The translations under genes were made by a program, and so were the position numbers. Of a stretch of DNA of 7,780 nt, positions 4,937-7,780 are shown in pieces; within the stretch, counting starts at the first letter, position 1; the number at the start of each line of letters is the position of its first letter. The stretch spans positions 1-7,780 of the forward strand of contig CAIZMS010000019.1 of NCBI GenBank assembly GCA_903934155.1, given 5' to 3'. The notes beneath the pieces are model-generated. The model had not been told where the DNA came from and searched no databases. It saw nothing but the letters and a program-made list of their open reading frames with translations. This DNA is from an uncultured bacterium (lineage in GTDB: Bacteria; Verrucomicrobiota; Kiritimatiellia; CAIKKV01; CAITUY01).

Positions 4937-7321
4937 ATGAAAACAAGCCATTTCATTGCGCTGGGACTCGGACTTCTGGCCTTATACGGGAGCCCATCGA
5001 AGGGATTCGGGCAGACCTCCAACGCCCGGCCCGCTTCGGCGGATTCCGCCAAGGATCGCGCCAAGTGGCGACTGGCCACCCTTTCCGCAGCCCGTGAGAT
5101 TCTCGATGAGCTGAACCAGCCCAAGCCGCTTGGAACGGAAGACCGTGCCATCCTGCTTGAAAAATTGAACACCGCCATGCGGGCGGATGTGAAAACCCAT
5201 GCCGCCCGCGGGGCCAGCCGCACGGTGTGTGCCGGAATTGCCATCCGCATGCGACGGGACAGCCTGGAGCAACGTTTCAAGGACGTGACCGCCCATGCGA
5301 ATGAACGATCCACCACCCCTATCCTCTGGTCCGATGTTGCCTCACACCTCGGCACCGGGTGGAGTAACACCGTGGAACAAACCCTCCGGTCTTTTGCCGA
5401 CACCGAACTGGAGCCCCTGTTCAAGGATGCCCGGAACCGTGCCGTCGGCCTGCTCCGGCAGGAATGGGAACAGAACCTGCGCTTCCCTTCAGAAAAAGAA
5501 CTGAATGACATACTCGGCGATCTTCTGGCGCGGCATCCCGATACCCTTCGCCTTTCAGGGGATGACGGAAAACAGCTCCAGTGGAAAATCGCGGCACTCT
5601 CCAACCCTGATAATGCCGCTTGTTTTGAGGAATTAAAGTCACTCCTGAATGACCAGGCTCACAAGATCTCCAGCGAGGTCCGGAAACAATATGACCAACA
5701 ACTGGCCCTGCTTGAATCAACGGCCTCCAAGGGCATCCCGGATGACCGGCGCCAGGCCTCCGTCATTGCCACTGCCCTGATCACCGCCATCGAATCCAGC
5801 CTGACTGGCGAACGCGCCAGGGCGACTGTAACGCAATACCCTCTTCTCGCGCCCATCCGGAACAGCATCCCCGGCCGCGCCGCCAAACTGGAGACAGACC
5901 GCTTCGCCGATTTCATGGAACATCATTCCCTTCTCGCCATTCAAGTCGATCCCCTTTCCAAGGCTATCCGCTCCGAACCGGAAACTCACCATACACCGGC
6001 CGCAAGCGAAAGGGTGTTCGCCCAATCACTGGCTCCGATCCTCCGGGAACAAGCCATTGCCGCCTATGCCGCAGGCGCAAACCCGACCGGCAAGGCTGAT
6101 TATTTCAAAACACTTCTGACAACCAACACGACACTTTCCGGCGCCTTCCTGTCCCGATTCAACCGTGAACTCAACACCGGGCTTCCTGTTGCCCGCCAGA
6201 TCGTGAGCGCGGAACAGTTCACAAAATCCTTCTCCTCCCTGGAAAAACCCTCCATCCTATCCCCCGAGGCATTGCTCGCCCTACAGGACTCCGGGGGTGC
6301 GCCCTTGACCAACCTCACGGAGACCTTGAAGCTTTTTGATCTCTCCGATCGTAACAGCAATAAGCTACTCCAGGAAACCGTCAGCCTGATTCTGACGATT
6401 GCCAATCAAAAAGCGCAGGAAGGGTACAACGTCCTGACCACACAGTTGGCGCTGGTTCGAAAATTGGAGCAGGATCGTCTCGACAAACTTCGTCAGGACG
6501 TCGCCATGAAACGCCCCTTCAAGGAAATCAGAACCGAATGGCAATCCGCTCTGGAAACCCTCTGGGCGGCCGATTCACGAGCCCGGACAACCCCCTACAA
6601 GGATCTTCTGGACCTCACCGTGGCCAGCTTGAACAAGGCCGTCCGACAACTCTACGACTCGGTCAAGGACAACCCGAGCACCACGGCAACACCCACAACA
6701 TCCGAAACACGGCCCAGCACTGAAACCGAGCAGGGAAGGGTCAAGGATTTGCAGCAGAATCCTGCCAAGCCGGAAGACCAAAGCCAGGAGCAACCCAAGG
6801 AAGTCCAGCCCCCCACCCCGAAGCCAAGCCCGAAGGGGGGTGGAAGCGAAGGGGCCTCCAATACGGTTCTCAGCCGCACCCGTGTTGACCGCCGGAATGA
6901 GCCCGACGGCATCCTTCTGCTGTCCACCGCCAACACCGGCCCCGCCACGGTACGCTTGCTGAGCCAGGCGGGAACCACAACCTGTACTGCCTCATTTGAT
7001 CCCGGGAAACCGGGTGATGCCGCAACCGCTATTTTCAACGCCATGAAACCACAACTCAAGGTGATGTGGGATCACACCGTTTCAACCTGGCAACAGGAGC
7101 ACAGCGGATTTGGCATCCTGAAACGCCGAACCCCGCCAAAATTGAAATTGTTTATTGTCATTGAAAGCGACGAGATCCGGCACCGGATGAGCCTTCAGCT
7201 CCGGCAACACATTGAGGAAGCCCTTCAGGACTGGTATAAAGGCGGCGAAAAAGGAACCCCTGAGGTTGAGTTGGACTGGAAAGTCGGCCTGACCTTTGAA
7301 CCGGCACCGCAACAACAGTGA
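4937..7321 (+). CDS. Exported, mostly helical 794-residue protein with unrecognised C-terminal alpha/beta domain
   Basis: A 794-residue protein starting at the ATG 3 bp after the previous stop, with AAAGG 11 bases upstream. Residues 1-25 look like a Sec signal peptide: K2, a hydrophobic core I-A-L-G-L-G-L-L-A-L, then possible cleavage after G25 (G-F-G before Q26). There is no lipobox cysteine. Residues 26-575 are rich in charged and helix-forming residues with few aromatics and look like a long alpha-helical array. Residues of about 576-645 form a low-complexity linker rich in Thr, Ser, Pro, Gln and Glu. Residues of about 650-790 alternate predicted strands (D-G-I-L-L-L-S-T; K-L-K-L-F-I-V-I-E-S; E-L-D-W-K-V-G-L-T-F) with two long helices, suggesting a compact alpha/beta domain that I do not recognise. 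No catalytic motif is evident. Its close coupling to the channel-like and anchor-like genes suggests that it is the extracytoplasmic effector or wall/outer-membrane contact of the same complex. I would otherwise call it hypothetical. Confidence 0.7.
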   Translation: MKTSHFIALGLGLLALYGSPSKGFGQTSNARPASADSAKDRAKWRLATLSAAREILDELNQPKPLGTEDRAILLEKLNTAMRADVKTHAARGASRTVCAGIAIRMRRDSLEQRFKDVTAHANERSTTPILWSDVASHLGTGWSNTVEQTLRSFADTELEPLFKDARNRAVGLLRQEWEQNLRFPSEKELNDILGDLLARHPDTLRLSGDDGKQLQWKIAALSNPDNAACFEELKSLLNDQAHKISSEVRKQYDQQLALLESTASKGIPDDRRQASVIATALITAIESSLTGERARATVTQYPLLAPIRNSIPGRAAKLETDRFADFMEHHSLLAIQVDPLSKAIRSEPETHHTPAASERVFAQSLAPILREQAIAAYAAGANPTGKADYFKTLLTTNTTLSGAFLSRFNRELNTGLPVARQIVSAEQFTKSFSSLEKPSILSPEALLALQDSGGAPLTNLTETLKLFDLSDRNSNKLLQETVSLILTIANQKAQEGYNVLTTQLALVRKLEQDRLDKLRQDVAMKRPFKEIRTEWQSALETLWAADSRARTTPYKDLLDLTVASLNKAVRQLYDSVKDNPSTTATPTTSETRPSTETEQGRVKDLQQNPAKPEDQSQEQPKEVQPPTPKPSPKGGGSEGASNTVLSRTRVDRRNEPDGILLLSTANTGPATVRLLSQAGTTTCTASFDPGKPGDAATAIFNAMKPQLKVMWDHTVSTWQQEHSGFGILKRRTPPKLKLFIVIESDEIRHRMSLQLRQHIEEALQDWYKGGEKGTPEVELDWKVGLTFEPAPQQQ
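6813..6843 (+). repeat. Inverted repeat in the linker of the 794-residue protein, possible degenerate dispersed repeat
   Basis: CCACCCC at 6813-6819 pairs with GGGGTGG at 6837-6843 around a 17-base loop. The encoded peptide P-P-T-P-K-P-S-P-K-G-G-G-S-E-G resembles the L-T-P-T-L-S-P-E-G-R-G peptide of the repeat at 144-181. It may be a diverged insertion of a related element, or simply proline/glycine-rich linker sequence; the similarity is suggestive, not proven. Confidence 0.35.
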
Positions 7322-7339
7322 AAATCGTTCTGCATGATC

Positions 7340-7345
7340 AAGGAG
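7340..7345 (+). promoter_or_regulatory. Strong ribosome binding site that selects a TTG start
   Basis: AAGGAG ends seven bases before a TTG at 7353. The first in-frame ATG is at 7368, 22 bases away, which is too far for normal use. The site therefore favours TTG initiation. Confidence 0.65.
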
Positions 7346-7352
7346 ATTGAAT

Positions 7353-7780
7353 TTGCCCCATCGTTCCATGAGCATCAAAGAGGTCGCCACCTATCTACAT
7401 CTAGCGGCCGCCGATGTTGAAAAACTTGTCCGGGAGCGGGAAATTCCCTGTGAGAAACAGGGAGACCGGGTCACATTCCGCCGTTCCTTCATTGACGCCT
7501 GGGCCTCGCAGCGCATCCTCGCCCTATCCACCCCCCGCCTGGCCGAATATCATTCAAAGACATCCTCTAAAGTGGGTGAATTCTCCCCCGATTCCGCCAT
7601 GATGCCGTCACTGATCATGCCCGAACGGCTCAACCCGGCGTTGACCTCCAAAACCCGTTCATCGGTCCTTCGCGACCTGGTGGCCATGGCCGAAAAAAAC
7701 GATCTAGTTTCGGATCCCAAGGAACTCCGGAAAATGCTTGAGGAACGGGAAACGCTTTGTTCAACCGCCCTGCCCGGCGG
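7353..7780 (+). CDS. Helix-turn-helix (excisionase/MerR-type) protein fused to a PTS EIIA (fructose/Ntr-type) domain, 3' partial
   Basis: The gene runs off the right edge; 142 full codons are present. The TTG start at 7353 (M-P-H-R-S-M-S-I-K-E...) is preferred over the ATG at 7368 because of the AAGGAG spacing. Residues 7-55 contain S-I-K-E-V-A-T-Y-L-H-L...V-E-K-L-V-R-E-R-E-I-P and R-V-T-F-R-R-S-F-I-D-A-W, the winged helix-turn-helix pattern of excisionase/MerR-like DNA-binding domains. A linker of about 45 residues follows. From about residue 100, S-V-L-R-D-L-V-A-M-A-E...L-E-E-R-E...S-T-A-L-P-G-G matches the start of PTS EIIA domains of the fructose/mannitol/PtsN class. The phosphorylated histidine normally follows this motif by a few residues (G-x-A-x-P-H), so it falls just beyond the window. 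Such fusions are expected to read phosphotransfer or nitrogen/carbon status and act on DNA. The gene lies 31 bp after the previous stop and may be co-transcribed with it; its target is unknown. Confidence 0.8.
   Translation, partial: MPHRSMSIKEVATYLHLAAADVEKLVREREIPCEKQGDRVTFRRSFIDAWASQRILALSTPRLAEYHSKTSSKVGEFSPDSAMMPSLIMPERLNPALTSKTRSSVLRDLVAMAEKNDLVSDPKELRKMLEERETLCSTALPG

Noticed and set aside
4885..5604. 239-residue minus-strand open frame opposite the exported protein gene
   Set aside because: It is rich in Arg and Ser with no domain-like pattern, spans the boundary of two well-supported plus-strand genes, and is best explained as a GC-driven antisense frame.

Overview
The window reads like a chromosomal segment of a Gram-negative (diderm) bacterium with moderately high G+C. 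It is densely coding, with no gene-free stretch longer than about 160 bases. LptF/LptG-type lipopolysaccharide transport, an ArnT/PMT-type membrane glycosyltransferase and a helix-turn-helix/PTS-IIA fusion together suggest the PVC group (Verrucomicrobiota/Kiritimatiellota/Lentisphaerota/Planctomycetota) or a similar lineage. That placement is inference; there is no rRNA or marker gene here to settle it. I see no tRNA, rRNA, CRISPR array, transposase or phage gene.

Left part (1-1787, + strand): the C-terminal part of a multi-membrane-span glycosyltransferase runs in from the left edge. It carries a palindromic dispersed repeat inserted in frame. Its stop codon overlaps (ATGA) the start of a VTT/TVP38-type membrane protein with a proline-rich N-terminal extension. 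The two are probably co-transcribed.

Middle (1741-2856, - strand): an LptG/LptF-type permease gene converges on the VTT gene and shares its last 47 bp with it. A 156-bp divergent intergenic region (2857-3012) holds a good sigma70-like promoter for the rightward genes and a weaker candidate for lptG.

Right part (3013-7780, + strand): a tightly packed set of three genes (gaps of 7 and 3 bp), then a 31-bp gap to a fourth gene. The first encodes a MotA/TolQ/ExbB-like channel subunit with a long predicted cytoplasmic helical tail. The second encodes a single-span protein with an ExbD/MotB-like membrane entry motif (S-P-N-D) but an unrecognised extracytoplasmic region. The third encodes a 794-residue, probably exported, mostly helical protein with a low-complexity linker and an unrecognised alpha/beta C-terminal domain. 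Together they look like an ion-driven motor or force-transducing complex of an unfamiliar kind, and this is the best candidate for an undescribed system here. The last gene, cut by the right edge, encodes an excisionase/MerR-type helix-turn-helix fused to a PTS EIIA domain. It probably starts at a TTG codon and may be a regulator.
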